Source: Candidatus Uhrbacteria bacterium RIFCSPLOWO2_01_FULL_47_25 (GTDB taxonomy: Bacteria; Patescibacteriota; Patescibacteriia; GWA2-46-9). Taken from it: a stretch of DNA of 40,222 bases. The translations under genes were made by a program, and so were the position numbers. The notes beneath the pieces are model-generated. The model did not search any database and had not been told where the DNA came from. It worked only from the letters and a program-made list of their open reading frames with translations. Location of the stretch: NCBI GenBank assembly GCA_001791325.1, contig MGEK01000024.1, positions 1 to 40,222 of the forward strand. The letters run 5' to 3'. Positions 1 to 7,524 of this stretch are shown here, piece by piece; position 1 is the stretch's first letter, and each line of letters starts with the position of its first letter.

Positions 1-3000
1 CGGAATGTGAGGAGGAGCAGATGCTTCTGACGGCCTGGAGCCAGCCCCCTCTACTGGAACAGCAGGAGCATGATTTTCCGCTACGCGCTCATCGGCAATA
101 CGTATTATCCCTTCAGTGGTTAAGCCTCCGGTATCAGGAACCATTACACGCACGACACCACGATCGTCATAAACATGAACAATACTGTGCCCGCCTTCAT
201 GCGTAATACCAGCGGTCCACTTTGAGGGCAGATGCATCTCGTTTGTGATATCAACGCTTCTGTCTCCAGCTTCAGGAGTTAATATACCACCACCGCCACC
301 CATCTGCCGTTCACCACCTCCCCCACTTGTTGACAAATTAACACCGACGCGTCCATGACCAACTACCCAATCCTTCGCCCAAATAGCTGGGCTAAAGGTG
401 CGAACCACGTTTTCTTTGAAACCAGCGGCGACTGATCCTACTGTTGATCCTAAAATTCCATCATGCTCTTCCATGTGAGCAAGAATTTGATCAATACTAA
501 AACTTGCTTTCACTGCATCCCATCCCACCGCCACCGTTAAAGCAGATTTACCAATGCCAACTGTACGCGCAATACTACCCAGCGCTTGAGCAGTACGTAA
601 CCCCTGCGCCTTTTCCTCTTTTGACCAATTCCGATAACGACCCTTATGAACAAATGTTTTGGCAATTGATGTCAACTTGGCTGTATCGCTCATGGTCTCC
701 CAAAACCCGCCCTTAATCACGTTTTCCCAAAATTCTGGCCGATCCACTAACGCTGGGGTTACGCGTTCAACAGGCTCTCCATCTTTCGCTTTCGATAGAC
801 GGCGGCTATTCTCCCGACCAGCCTTACGCTCGGCCTCCGCTTTACGATTAAGGTACTCCCGATTTAACCGCTGGTGTCGCTCGGCAACGGACATTGCGCC
901 ATACATCACTCCACGACCGGCGAGCGCCATCGGCACTACCGCAGACGAAGCAACGAGAACAGTATTTAGACTCTCCTTCACCGTCCGCATTCCATTTATC
1001 TTTGTCGTTGCGTAATTCTTAACGCAGTCCCTTATCGCCCGGTCCATCTCTTCCGCCCTCCTCTCAAACTCACGCCGCGTACGCTCCTCATTAAACTGCT
1101 CAAGCTCTTGCCTATTTTGAGCGTGCTCGGCCGACGAGAGGTTCCCCTCGCGCGCGTAGGTATCCTCGGCGCCAAGTTGCCCTTCGAGTCGTCCACGCTT
1201 GGCCCGCATGCGCATTTTACGATGCTCCCAGAGAACCTTTGCCATTTCTTGTCTAAGAGCGGCACGATCCGGCTCTGCGACGTGTTGCATAATAGCGCCC
1301 TCTTGACGAGTACGAGTCATACTATGATTTTTTTGATCTGGATCAAGCGGAGCGTCCCCAACCCCTTCACGAAACTTTTTCAAAGCCTCACGCACGGAAA
1401 CGTTGGCCGTCGGAGTTTCTTTCTTCTCCTTGACAGTGTGCAGAAGTTTTTGCATCTCTTCTTCCAGCCCACCTCGGCCAAGAAAGCCGCGAACGGCGAA
1501 ACGTTGTTGCACATAATTTTTGATTATGCCAGGAGCCGACGCACCAAGAATCGGCCCCAAAACAGACCACAGACCGCGCGCCGTAGAGCGGATTACACTA
1601 CGACCAGCTTGGTCAGAGGGTGGACGCGGTAGAGGCTCCACGGACTCTCCACCAGTACCTGGGGTATTCTCTGGCGTCGTTATTGAAGGAATGTCGGGCC
1701 GAGCAGTCAATTCCGGCGGCTGAATTGGCGACGGGATTTCTGGACCGGGTGACAGTTCCGACTTTGGCGGATGTTCCGGCCCTGTAATTTCTCGTTTACG
1801 AATACCATATACTTCTTCCATTGCCTTGGCCACCTCTGGTGTAACCATTTCAGGAACGGCATGATCGTCTGATACCCGTCGCTTTAATTCACGCAGCGAT
1901 AATGTGCCGGCGCTAAGTTGTTTTTCAACATCTCTTCGTGCTGCTTCGCGTAGTCTATTCTGAAGAGTGAGCTCTTTGGGAAGACTCCCCTCCAATTCCA
2001 CGCGCCGAACGGTACCATTGGGGGCAATGCCTACGACGCACCGTACGCCCATACCGTCTGGGCCATCGGACTCCAAGAAAACATATGATCCATCGGCTCC
2101 ACCCCTTCCTTCTCTGGGTTTCCATTCGGGATGCCAATCGCCAAAAACATTAGCTTTTATCTCAACTGTCTCACCAATTTCTTTTGGATGATCAATGCCA
2201 ATTTCTTGCTCGCTGGGTTGAGGTTTTGCCGCCGTTTCCGGCTGACGCTCGTAAGGATAACGGCCGTCTAGACGTCTCCGCTCTAACTCTAAACGTACAC
2301 TCGCAAGAATACTGTCCTTTTCCGGGCCATCAGGAAGCGGCGTTGCTGATCCTTTTTTGATCTTGCTCGGCTCATACGGATGCTCTGGCACGTACTCTCC
2401 GTCAACCCTATTCAGTTTCACATTAACATGAATAATACGACCGGTTGGTAACTCACACCCCAGCTCGTTAGCGCCGACCCGCGTCCAGGTAAGAACGTCA
2501 GCTCGACGCTCGATACTTTGCTCTATTGTAACAGCTGGCACTGGTGCCGCCACGGGCGGTTCTGGACCTTGCCCTGAAAATTTCTCGGGCACAACGCCTG
2601 CCAAATCAGTAATGCCTTTATGGGCAAAAACTCTGAGATCGCTCGCGAGCTCGTCCGTTTTATCGCCAATAGCTCGCAAAACTGCACGTTTGTAAAAAGC
2701 ATGCTCATCTGCATCCTCTTTTCTAAAATCGTAAGCCCTGTCGCCTATATACTTACGCAACGTAACTTCTTTGCCAACCCTCGCATTAAGCTTTAGTCGT
2801 GCGCGAATAACGCCAGAACCATCGGCGAGCGGACCTATAAGTACAACCTCTCCTCGCCGGGCATCGCCTTCAAACTTCCAACTAGTCACCTCTGGCCAAC
2901 GTGTCCGAGCGCTCTCTCGCCGATCATTCCCAGGATTGCTTGGCGTCGCCGGTTCTTTGTTGACACTGGAAGGCGGAGCAGTATCAACTGATTGTGTAAG

Positions 3001-3714
3001 TGCATCAGGTAGCGACTCTGGCGATGGCGACGAACTTACTTTGTAGACCTGAATCCATTCTTTCCATTCGCCTGGAGTTATTTCTTTGGAAATAGCCTTC
3101 CCTACTGCCGCCCTAACAAGCTCTTCATGACCATCCGGCAGAGAATAACCATCAGCGCAATCTATTCCAGCAACCTCTTGATTCTCATTGAAGCGAACTA
3201 TGAAGCCAGCAGGCATTTCGCCCGCTGGTTGATACGTCGCGTAAACACCTTCTGAATCGTAACTGAAACTCCACTCACCTTGCTCGTAAGGATTTTCCGG
3301 CCCAGTCACCTCGGCTGTAATTCCATCTATCACAGAGGTTGCCGTGGCATCGCCAGCGACAAAATTTCTCGCTTCTGCAACTGCCGCATCATCACCGCTA
3401 GCAACTGCGTCAACAACATCCTGAATGTCTTTCGCCAGTTTAGCAACAACCTCGTCATCATGAATCACGTCCGCTGGCATTGATCCCCTTACCCCCTCAT
3501 GAGTAATTATAGGCTCAACCCTTGCGTCCACCGCTTCTGTAGACACTCTTTTAATATCTGTGACAGCATCATTGACGACCCGTGGAGTAGCTACATCCTC
3601 CTTCTCCTTGCCATGCAAAAAATCTGTTAAAGCACGCTGCTCTGGCGTGTCGGGAGGCGAACCATGCGAAGACCGAAACCGTTTTGCTCTGTGCCGATGA
3701 TCTGTGATTGCCAT
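1..3714 (-). CDS. Very large protein of unknown function, C-terminus beyond the window
   Basis: Reading the minus strand from the ATG at 3714 gives 1238 uninterrupted codons to the left edge with no stop, so the gene is partial at its 3' end. The product is hydrophilic and Pro/Glu/Arg-rich. In the first half about four loosely similar units can be seen, each with strands such as WSFSYDSEG, WKFEGDARRGEV, WTRVGANELG or GSYVFLESDG followed by a charged helix. Around residues 675-735 is a Pro-rich linker, then a hydrophobic stretch near LWSVLGPILGASAPGII, a charged coiled-coil-like region, another hydrophobic stretch (VLVASSAVVPMALAG) and a Gly-rich linker near residue 1145. No N-terminal signal peptide is visible. 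The start is 2 nt after the stop of the 178-residue gene, without a clear Shine-Dalgarno site, so translation is probably coupled. I do not recognise the family. Confidence 0.85.
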   Translation of the reverse strand, partial: MAITDHRHRAKRFRSSHGSPPDTPEQRALTDFLHGKEKEDVATPRVVNDAVTDIKRVSTEAVDARVEPIITHEGVRGSMPADVIHDDEVVAKLAKDIQDVVDAVASGDDAAVAEARNFVAGDATATSVIDGITAEVTGPENPYEQGEWSFSYDSEGVYATYQPAGEMPAGFIVRFNENQEVAGIDCADGYSLPDGHEELVRAAVGKAISKEITPGEWKEWIQVYKVSSSPSPESLPDALTQSVDTAPPSSVNKEPATPSNPGNDRRESARTRWPEVTSWKFEGDARRGEVVLIGPLADGSGVIRARLKLNARVGKEVTLRKYIGDRAYDFRKEDADEHAFYKRAVLRAIGDKTDELASDLRVFAHKGITDLAGVVPEKFSGQGPEPPVAAPVPAVTIEQSIERRADVLTWTRVGANELGCELPTGRIIHVNVKLNRVDGEYVPEHPYEPSKIKKGSATPLPDGPEKDSILASVRLELERRRLDGRYPYERQPETAAKPQPSEQEIGIDHPKEIGETVEIKANVFGDWHPEWKPREGRGGADGSYVFLESDGPDGMGVRCVVGIAPNGTVRRVELEGSLPKELTLQNRLREAARRDVEKQLSAGTLSLRELKRRVSDDHAVPEMVTPEVAKAMEEVYGIRKREITGPEHPPKSELSPGPEIPSPIQPPELTARPDIPSITTPENTPGTGGESVEPLPRPPSDQAGRSVIRSTARGLWSVLGPILGASAPGIIKNYVQQRFAVRGFLGRGGLEEEMQKLLHTVKEKKETPTANVSVREALKKFREGVGDAPLDPDQKNHSMTRTRQEGAIMQHVAEPDRAALRQEMAKVLWEHRKMRMRAKRGRLEGQLGAEDTYAREGNLSSAEHAQNRQELEQFNEERTRREFERRAEEMDRAIRDCVKNYATTKINGMRTVKESLNTVLVASSAVVPMALAGRGVMYGAMSVAERHQRLNREYLNRKAEAERKAGRENSRRLSKAKDGEPVERVTPALVDRPEFWENVIKGGFWETMSDTAKLTSIAKTFVHKGRYRNWSKEEKAQGLRTAQALGSIARTVGIGKSALTVAVGWDAVKASFSIDQILAHMEEHDGILGSTVGSVAAGFKENVVRTFSPAIWAKDWVVGHGRVGVNLSTSGGGGERQMGGGGGILTPEAGDRSVDITNEMHLPSKWTAGITHEGGHSIVHVYDDRGVVRVMVPDTGGLTTEGIIRIADERVAENHAPAVPVEGAGSRPSEASAPPHIP

Positions 3715-3716
3715 AT

Positions 3717-4253
3717 TCACGATTTTATGGAACGAAGCAATTCTTCGACCCGTTCTTTATCTAAACGCTCAATAACTTTGGCCACGGAGCTGTATTGTTT
3801 TATGCGAATGTTCCGAACGCGATGTTGAAAATACTCCTTAAGTACCCTCAATAATATAACCTGCTGTTCTGGGGTTAAATGAGTTTTAGCATTGTTTTCG
3901 CCAGAAAGACGAACGCGCTTCAGCACCGGAGCTCGCACAGGAACGTCATCGGCAGAATCCACGTATGTAGTAGCGACTTGCTTCAGTTCTTTCTTAAATT
4001 CATCGTCAATACTCTTGGTGGCTGCATTTAAAAACTCCGTCTCCAGAACATTTGCCAGCCGCTCAAGTTGGATCTTACTCATATACGGCAATAATGTTGC
4101 CCACGACTTTTTTGCCTGCGGCGACATATCAGATACTGCTAAATAAAAAGAAATCCTCATTATGGCGTCTGGCTCTTTCGTGTTTTTGGCCCTAGTGATG
4201 TTATGTATTGCTGACTTCTTTACGGTTTTCATTAATTTTTTGGGATTTTTCAT
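3717..4253 (-). CDS. Small helical protein of unknown function, partner of the large gene
   Basis: 178 residues from the ATG at 4253. The frame stays open upstream to an ATG at 4313, but the shorter start is preferred because a strong promoter (4266-4294) would start transcription only a few bases before 4253, and the longer start would lie inside that promoter. The protein has a Lys-rich N-terminus (MKNPKKLMKTVKK), then two helical blocks: one starting MSPQAKKSW with a leucine-rich pattern LLPYMSKIQLERLANVLE, and one starting LTPEQQVILLRVLKEYF. The middle is a short linker with DDVPVRAPV. It ends 2 nt before the start of the very large protein, so the two form an operon. No family recognised and no catalytic motif seen. 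Confidence 0.75.
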   Translation of the reverse strand: MKNPKKLMKTVKKSAIHNITRAKNTKEPDAIMRISFYLAVSDMSPQAKKSWATLLPYMSKIQLERLANVLETEFLNAATKSIDDEFKKELKQVATTYVDSADDVPVRAPVLKRVRLSGENNAKTHLTPEQQVILLRVLKEYFQHRVRNIRIKQYSSVAKVIERLDKERVEELLRSIKS

Positions 4254-4265
4254 ATATTTATTATA

Positions 4266-4294
4266 ATGATAACATATTATGGCGATTTTGTCAA
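4266..4294 (-). promoter_or_regulatory. Promoter of the 178-residue gene and large protein
   Basis: On the minus strand there is a perfect -35 TTGACA (4294-4289), a 17-bp spacer and a -10 TATCAT (4271-4266). The predicted start point lies about 6 nt before the ATG at 4253, so the transcript would be nearly leaderless. It is back to back with the leuA promoter. Confidence 0.7.
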
Positions 4295-4303
4295 AAATTT
4301 TCA

Positions 4304-4332
4304 TTGACAACAATTATCAAAGAACATACCAT
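4304..4332 (+). promoter_or_regulatory. Promoter of the leu leader and leuA
   Basis: TTGACA at 4304-4309, a 17-bp spacer and TACCAT at 4327-4332. The predicted start near 4339 is about 11 nt before the leader-peptide ATG at 4351. Three similar 7-mers, TTGTCAA (4288), TTGACAA (4304) and TTATCAA (4314), overlap the two divergent -35 boxes and could be operator half-sites. That last point is inference. Confidence 0.65.
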
Positions 4333-4350
4333 TTAACCATACTTTAATTT

Positions 4351-4434
4351 ATGCATCAAGCCATACAACAAGCCAACCTGCTTTTGGGACTCCTTTTGCT
4401 TAGCCCTTCGGGTGGAAGGTTCGCTTGTGCGTAG
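4351..4434 (+). CDS. leuL: Leucine-rich leader peptide of the leuA attenuator
   Basis: A 27-codon reading frame, ATG at 4351 and TAG at 4432. Residues 10-17 read LLLGLLLL, encoded by CTG CTT TTG GGA CTC CTT TTG CTT, i.e. seven leucines in eight codons, directly ahead of a leucine-biosynthesis gene. Known leu leaders (for example enterobacterial LeuL, 28 residues with four consecutive Leu) work by ribosome stalling at Leu codons when charged tRNA-Leu is scarce. There is no Shine-Dalgarno site, and the predicted 5' leader is only about 11 nt. It is too short for standard gene finding. The name is by function and position, not by sequence homology. Confidence 0.8.
   Translation: MHQAIQQANLLLGLLLLSPSGGRFACA
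4368..4428 (+). promoter_or_regulatory. Pause (1:2) hairpin over the leucine codons
   Basis: ACAAGCCAACCT (4368-4379) pairs with AGGTTCGCTTGT (4417-4428), 11 of 12 positions complementary. The Leu codons 4378-4401 start in the 5' arm and fill the loop, so a ribosome stalled there would keep this hairpin open. Confidence 0.65.
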
Positions 4435-4491
4435 CTGAATTTTAAAATAACTCTAGATACTCATAAGCCAGCCCTCCACCGAGGGCTGGCT
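4411..4491 (+). terminator. Attenuator: terminator hairpin and competing antiterminator
   Basis: The terminator stem is AGCCAGCCCTC (4466-4476) with GAGGGCTGGCT (4481-4491), 11 perfect pairs and loop CACC, followed by a modest U-rich run TTCGTTTA. The upstream segment GGTGGAAGG (4411-4419) can pair with CCCTCCACC (4472-4480), eight of nine positions, which would block the terminator. That upstream segment is freed when the 1:2 hairpin is open. This is the geometry of classical amino-acid attenuators. The U tract is weaker than in enteric examples. Confidence 0.7.
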
Positions 4492-4583
4492 TCGTTTATG
4501 GCTCTTTGCCCAAACGAAAAAACTAGGAGGGAAACGTTCATTAACAACGCGCTACATTGAAATTAACAAGGACGCACCGTCAT

Positions 4584-4613
4584 CACTTTCCAATTCTATG
4601 GAATTGGAAAGTG
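4584..4613 (+). promoter_or_regulatory. Second leader hairpin before leuA
   Basis: A perfect 13-bp stem CACTTTCCAATTC / GAATTGGAAAGTG with loop TATG, extendable by TCATC/GATGA across a small bulge. It lies about 40 nt before the leuA ribosome site and lacks a U tract, so it is more likely an mRNA stabiliser or translational element than a terminator. Between 4492 and 4583 I see only a short ATG frame from 4498 and an unattached AGGAGG at 4528. Confidence 0.5.
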
Positions 4614-4666
4614 GTAGATGATAAAAACAACCCAACACAACCAATACGCAAAAAGGAGGAGTCAAC

Positions 4667-6241
4667 ATGACAGCAGCAGAAAAGGTGCAGATCTTTGACA
4701 CCACGCTTCGCGACGGCGAGCAGTCGCCCGGTGCCACCATGAACACGGGCGAGAAGGTGCTGATGGCGCGCCAACTGGAGCGATTGGGGGTGGACGTGAT
4801 TGAGGCCGGCTTTGCCGCTTCATCGCCCGGAGATTTTGAGGCGGTAAAGCGCGTGGCCGAAGCAGTAAAGAGGCCGATTGTTCTAAGTCTTGCCCGCACA
4901 AGGCCGAAAGACATTGAGAATGCCTTGAAAAGCGTGGCTAATGCCCGCCGCCCTGGTATCCACATTTTCATCGCTACCTCAAAACTGCACATGAGAAAGA
5001 AGCTCGGGATGAGCCCAAACGAGGTGCTGGATGCCGCATGCCGAGCGGTTGAATTTGCGGGGCGATTCATTGACTACATAGAATTCTCGGCTGAAGATGC
5101 CTCGCGCAGTGATCCGGACTATCTGGTGCAAGTCTTCGGCGAGGTCATCAAGGCCGGCGCCACGACCTTGAACGTGCCAGATACCACCGGCTATGCGGTT
5201 CCTGAAGAGTTTGGCGCGCTGTTTCGCTATCTCATCAGCCACACGCCGGGCGGCCAGAGGGTGTGCTGGAGCGCGCATTGCCACAACGATCTTGGGCTGG
5301 CGGTGGCCAACTCGCTCTCCGCTGTCAAGAACGGCGCGCGACAAATTGAGTGCACCATCAATGGCATTGGCGAGCGCGCCGGCAACTGCTCATCGGAAGA
5401 AGTGGTCATGGCCATGAAAACGCGGCGCGATTTCTTTGGCCTTGCAACCAACATCGCCACCAGAGAAATCTATCCAACGAGCCGCCTGCTTTCGCATATC
5501 ACGGGGCTCACCGTGCCCATCAACAAACCAATCGTCGGTGACAACGCCTTTGCCCACGAAGCCGGCATTCATCAGGATGGAGTGCTGAAAGAGAAGCGTA
5601 CCTATGAGATCATGCGACCGCGAGATGTGGGCATGGCCAGCAATAAGCTGGTGATGGGCAAACACTCGGGGCGAAGTGGTTTTGTGGATCGCTTGAAAAC
5701 ACTGGGTCTTCTTCGGCCGGATGTGGATATTGACAAGGCGTTCGCGCGCTTCAAGGAACTAGCGGATTTGAAAAAAAGCATTTACGAAGATGATCTCCGT
5801 GTTCTCATCGCCAAGCTGGTGCTTGAAACACAAGAACGCTATGAACTGGTAAGAGTGGCCCCGAGCGCCGTCATAAACTTATCAGACAAACAGCACCGAC
5901 GGCATCATCTAACACGAGCCCGAGCGACTGTCACTATTCGCGTTGATGGTAAACCTAAAACCCTCAAGGCAGAAGGTGACGGCATGGTGGATGCTTGCGC
6001 TTTGGCCATTGGGAAACTGACGGGGCACCCGTTCAAGCTTGAGCGCTACGGCGGCAGTAAAATGACCGGCGGCGCTGAAGCGCAAGGTCAAATCTCATGC
6101 CGCATTCGGGTGGGAGAAATGAGCATGGACGGACACGGCGTCCACACGGACGTGGTTACTGCCAGCGCCTTGGCATTTGTGAACGCTCTCAACCGTCTGG
6201 AAATGTGGGACAGATACCGCCAAAGGAATGGCGGTGTCTGA
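4667..6241 (+). CDS. leuA: 2-isopropylmalate synthase
   Basis: Condenses acetyl-CoA with 2-oxoisovalerate, the committed step of leucine synthesis, in the cytoplasm. At 524 residues it has the full type-1 length. The HMGL-type TIM barrel shows [10 protein letters not shown] (11-20), HCHND (204-208, metal site) and NGIGERAGN (232-240). The C-terminal part from about residue 370 matches the LeuA allosteric dimer domain, where leucine feedback acts. The start is fixed by a perfect AAGGAGGA six bases before the ATG. No other leu or ilv gene is in the window. The gene is transcribed against its neighbours, has its own attenuator and terminator, and uses GC-rich codons unlike most genes here, suggesting transfer from another lineage (inference). 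Confidence 0.96.
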   Translation: MTAAEKVQIFDTTLRDGEQSPGATMNTGEKVLMARQLERLGVDVIEAGFAASSPGDFEAVKRVAEAVKRPIVLSLARTRPKDIENALKSVANARRPGIHIFIATSKLHMRKKLGMSPNEVLDAACRAVEFAGRFIDYIEFSAEDASRSDPDYLVQVFGEVIKAGATTLNVPDTTGYAVPEEFGALFRYLISHTPGGQRVCWSAHCHNDLGLAVANSLSAVKNGARQIECTINGIGERAGNCSSEEVVMAMKTRRDFFGLATNIATREIYPTSRLLSHITGLTVPINKPIVGDNAFAHEAGIHQDGVLKEKRTYEIMRPRDVGMASNKLVMGKHSGRSGFVDRLKTLGLLRPDVDIDKAFARFKELADLKKSIYEDDLRVLIAKLVLETQERYELVRVAPSAVINLSDKQHRRHHLTRARATVTIRVDGKPKTLKAEGDGMVDACALAIGKLTGHPFKLERYGGSKMTGGAEAQGQISCRIRVGEMSMDGHGVHTDVVTASALAFVNALNRLEMWDRYRQRNGGV

Positions 6242-6265
6242 CCCCCTCACAGCGGTCATTCAACA

Positions 6266-6303
6266 AGGGCCGGAAGCTCATTAGCTTCCGGCCCTCATTT
6301 TTT
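6266..6303 (+). terminator. Intrinsic terminator of leuA
   Basis: A perfect 13-bp stem AGGGCCGGAAGCT / AGCTTCCGGCCCT with loop CATT, followed by CA and seven T residues. It starts 24 nt after the leuA stop. Confidence 0.93.
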
Positions 6304-6366
6304 AAACTTATGGAATTATCTCTACCCTGAACCGTCCAGGCAACATACACATGACCCCGCACAAGG

Positions 6367-6388
6367 CGGGCGCGACCGGATTTGAACC
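6367..6388 (-). pseudogene. tRNA-Asp 3'-end fragment (T-arm and acceptor)
   Basis: 22 bases identical to the 3' end of the intact tRNA-Asp (6459-6480). The match ends where hairpin H0 begins, in the T-arm. It looks like the 3' piece of the same broken copy whose 5' pieces lie at 6641-6772. Confidence 0.7.
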
Positions 6389-6420
6389 CCATAGTATCCG
6401 CCTACGGCGGAACTACGGAG
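6387..6420. repeat. Hairpin H0
   Basis: Imperfect palindrome starting CCCCATAGTATCCGCC and returning through GGCGGAACTACGGAG. It belongs with H1-H3, which share the base CCCCGTA...TACGGGG but have different tips. Confidence 0.6.
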
Positions 6421-6458
6421 CACAGCCGGCGACGACTAATCTACTCTGCCTCACTCTG

Positions 6459-6533
6459 CGGGCGCGACCGGATTTGAACCGGCGATCTTCTCCGTGACAG
6501 GGAGACGTGTTAACCGGGCTACACCACGCGCCC
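6459..6533 (-). tRNA. tRNA-Asp(GTC)
   Basis: 75 nt with acceptor stem GGGCGCG/CGCGCCC, anticodon stem TCTCC/GGAGA, loop CTGTCAC with anticodon GTC at 6498-6496, and T-loop TTCAAAT. The D-arm GTGTAGCCCGGTTAACAC is intact and the discriminator is G, as expected for tRNA-Asp. The 3' CCA is not encoded. It sits between pieces of a broken second copy. Confidence 0.95.
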
Positions 6534-6603
6534 GCGGAAAGAGACAGAAAACTAATATATCAAATTGTAACAAAACTAATACATAACATAAAAGCGATCC
6601 TTG

Positions 6604-6640
6604 CCCCGTACTATTTGCCTGCGGCAAATCAGTGCGCGGG
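6604..6640. repeat. Hairpin H1
   Basis: Imperfect palindrome CCCCGTACTATTTGCC ... GGCAAATCAGTGCGCGGG with a TGC tip. It lies immediately after the anticodon-arm piece of the broken tRNA-Asp, reading the minus strand. Confidence 0.6.
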
Positions 6641-6667
6641 TTCTCCATGACAGGGAGACGTGCCGTG

Positions 6668-6703
6668 CCCCGTATCATCCCGTGTAGCGGGATTGATATG
6701 GGG
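6668..6703. repeat. Hairpin H2 inside the broken tRNA-Asp
   Basis: CCCCGTATCATCCCG ... CGGGATTGATATGGGG with a TGTAG tip. It separates the D-arm from the anticodon arm. Confidence 0.65.
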
Positions 6704-6716
6704 TTAGACCGGGCTA

Positions 6717-6756
6717 CCCACGCACCAGTCCCGCCTGATGTCGGGACGGTACGGGG
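6717..6756. repeat. Hairpin H3 inside the broken tRNA-Asp
   Basis: CCCACGCACCAGTCCCG ... CGGGACGGTACGGGG with a seven-base tip. It separates the acceptor 5' strand from the D-arm. With H0-H2 it forms a small family with conserved outer bases and tips that vary while staying paired. Confidence 0.65.
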
Positions 6757-6800
6757 CCAGCACCACGCGCCCGAACTGTGCGGGGTCAAACGAGCTACGA

Positions 6801-7151
6801 TCACTGACTTAACACCTTTTTCATCAAGGCCTTGAATATAACCGAATGTTCAGCCGCTAGCTCGGCCAAAATCTTTCTATCCAGCTCAATATTCTTCCTT
6901 TTCAATATATTAATGAAACGAGAATAAGACAAACCGTAGGGTCTGACGGCCGCGCCAATACGTATCTGCCACAAGCGCCGGAATTCCCCCTTTTTCTTTT
7001 GCCTATCACGATAAGCATAAACACCGGCTTTGACCACGGCCACCTTGGCTAGCTTGATCCGATTCTTGCGGCCCCACATGTAGCCCTTGGCCCGCTTCAA
7101 AATGTTCTTGCGCCTTTTGGCATGCATCATGCCGCGTTTAACTCTGGGCAT
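6801..7151 (-). CDS. rplT: Large-subunit ribosomal protein L20
   Basis: 116 residues, the usual length, with the L20 opening MPRVKRGMMHAKRRKNILK and the basic helix core (KGYMWGRKNRIKLAK). L20 binds 23S rRNA early in 50S assembly. It is last in the infC-rpmI-rplT order that is conserved in bacteria and in many species controlled by L20 itself. The start codon lies one base from the end of element E1, so its 5' untranslated sequence is the E1 terminal repeat (AACGGGG, then T, then ATG). Confidence 0.97.
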   Translation of the reverse strand: MPRVKRGMMHAKRRKNILKRAKGYMWGRKNRIKLAKVAVVKAGVYAYRDRQKKKGEFRRLWQIRIGAAVRPYGLSYSRFINILKRKNIELDRKILAELAAEHSVIFKALMKKVLSQ

Positions 7152-7152
7152 A

Positions 7153-7286
7153 CCCCGTTAGAAAGCCTTCCCAGAAAAAATGTTCATAACATTTTTTCTG
7201 ATTAAATTAACTGTTGAGTAAATTAACATAAATACGTTGGTGGTAATAAGAATAATTAATATTAGCTAAACGGACTTCTAACGGGG
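7153..7286. repeat. Element E1 (YCCCGTTAGAA family, subfamily A)
   Basis: Ends CCCCGTTAGAA (7153-7163) and TTCTAACGGGG (7276-7286). It contains the hairpin CAGAAAAAATGTT / AACATTTTTTCTG (7172-7200). The right end supplies the stop codon TAG (7280-7278) of rpmI, and the left end abuts the rplT start. It shares its scaffold with E2. Flanking CAT occurs on both sides. Confidence 0.85.
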
Positions 7287-7493
7287 CATGAAACGACGGA
7301 TATTTTTTTGATCAGACGCAAAAGCGCTGTGACGACGACGTTTCTTGGTCGTTGTCTTGCTTGACTCGCGGGCATTGAAATGATCTTGACCGGCGGATTT
7401 ACGAATTAGCTTAGGCGCCTTACCCCAACGGTTTGGCTTCTTGCCGCTTAATTTAAATCTCTTAGCAATGCTTTTTCTAGTTTTTAGTTTCAT
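7278..7493 (-). CDS. rpmI: Large-subunit ribosomal protein L35
   Basis: 71 residues, close to the usual 64-66. It has the L35 opening MKLKTRKSIAKRFKLSGKK and the basic KKRRRHSAF segment. It is second in the infC-rpmI-rplT operon. The usual C-terminus near LLPY is here FMPR: its last two codons and stop (CCC CGT TAG) come from the terminal repeat of element E1. No Shine-Dalgarno site is seen directly before the ATG. Confidence 0.95.
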   Translation of the reverse strand: MKLKTRKSIAKRFKLSGKKPNRWGKAPKLIRKSAGQDHFNARESSKTTTKKRRRHSAFASDQKNIRRFMPR

Positions 7494-7524
7494 ATAACTT
7501 AATATCTAAAATTAACGGGGCAGT

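Larger units (their letters stand above)
6641..6772 (-). pseudogene. tRNA-Asp copy interrupted by hairpins H2 and H3
   Basis: Read on the minus strand: GGGCGCGTGGTG (acceptor and D-stem start, from 6772), then H3, then TAGCCCGGTCTAAC (D-arm), then H2, then the anticodon arm ACGTCTCCCTGTCATGGAGAA ending at 6641 with anticodon GTC at 6651-6649. Every piece matches the intact tRNA-Asp with one or two changes and in the right order. The T-arm piece is missing here but present at 6367-6388. As drawn it cannot fold into a tRNA without removal of the insertions. Confidence 0.75.
6352..6788. repeat. 437-bp region bounded by a 12-bp inverted repeat, holding tRNA-Asp
   Basis: TGACCCCGCACA at 6352-6363 and its exact complement TGTGCGGGGTCA at 6777-6788 bracket the intact tRNA-Asp, the broken tRNA-Asp pieces and four internal hairpins. 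The region fills the space between the leuA terminator and rplT and holds no protein gene. The AT-rich stretch 6541-6600 shows nothing I recognise. The inverted repeat resembles the termini of a composite palindromic element, but no transposase is present. Confidence 0.6.

Noticed and set aside
21-3483. Short frames on both strands in the first 3.7 kb
   Set aside because: A single minus-strand frame is open across the whole stretch from 3714, and the short ones are shadows of it.
4498-4560. 20-codon ATG frame in the leuA leader, with AGGAGG at 4528
   Set aside because: The AGGAGG lies inside the frame rather than before it, and the codons show no pattern. No evidence of function.
6367-6480. 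22-bp direct repeat of the tRNA-Asp 3' end as attL/attR of an integrated element
   Set aside because: Only about 70 bp separate the copies, no integrase is present, and the broken-tRNA explanation accounts for the fragment and the other pieces together.
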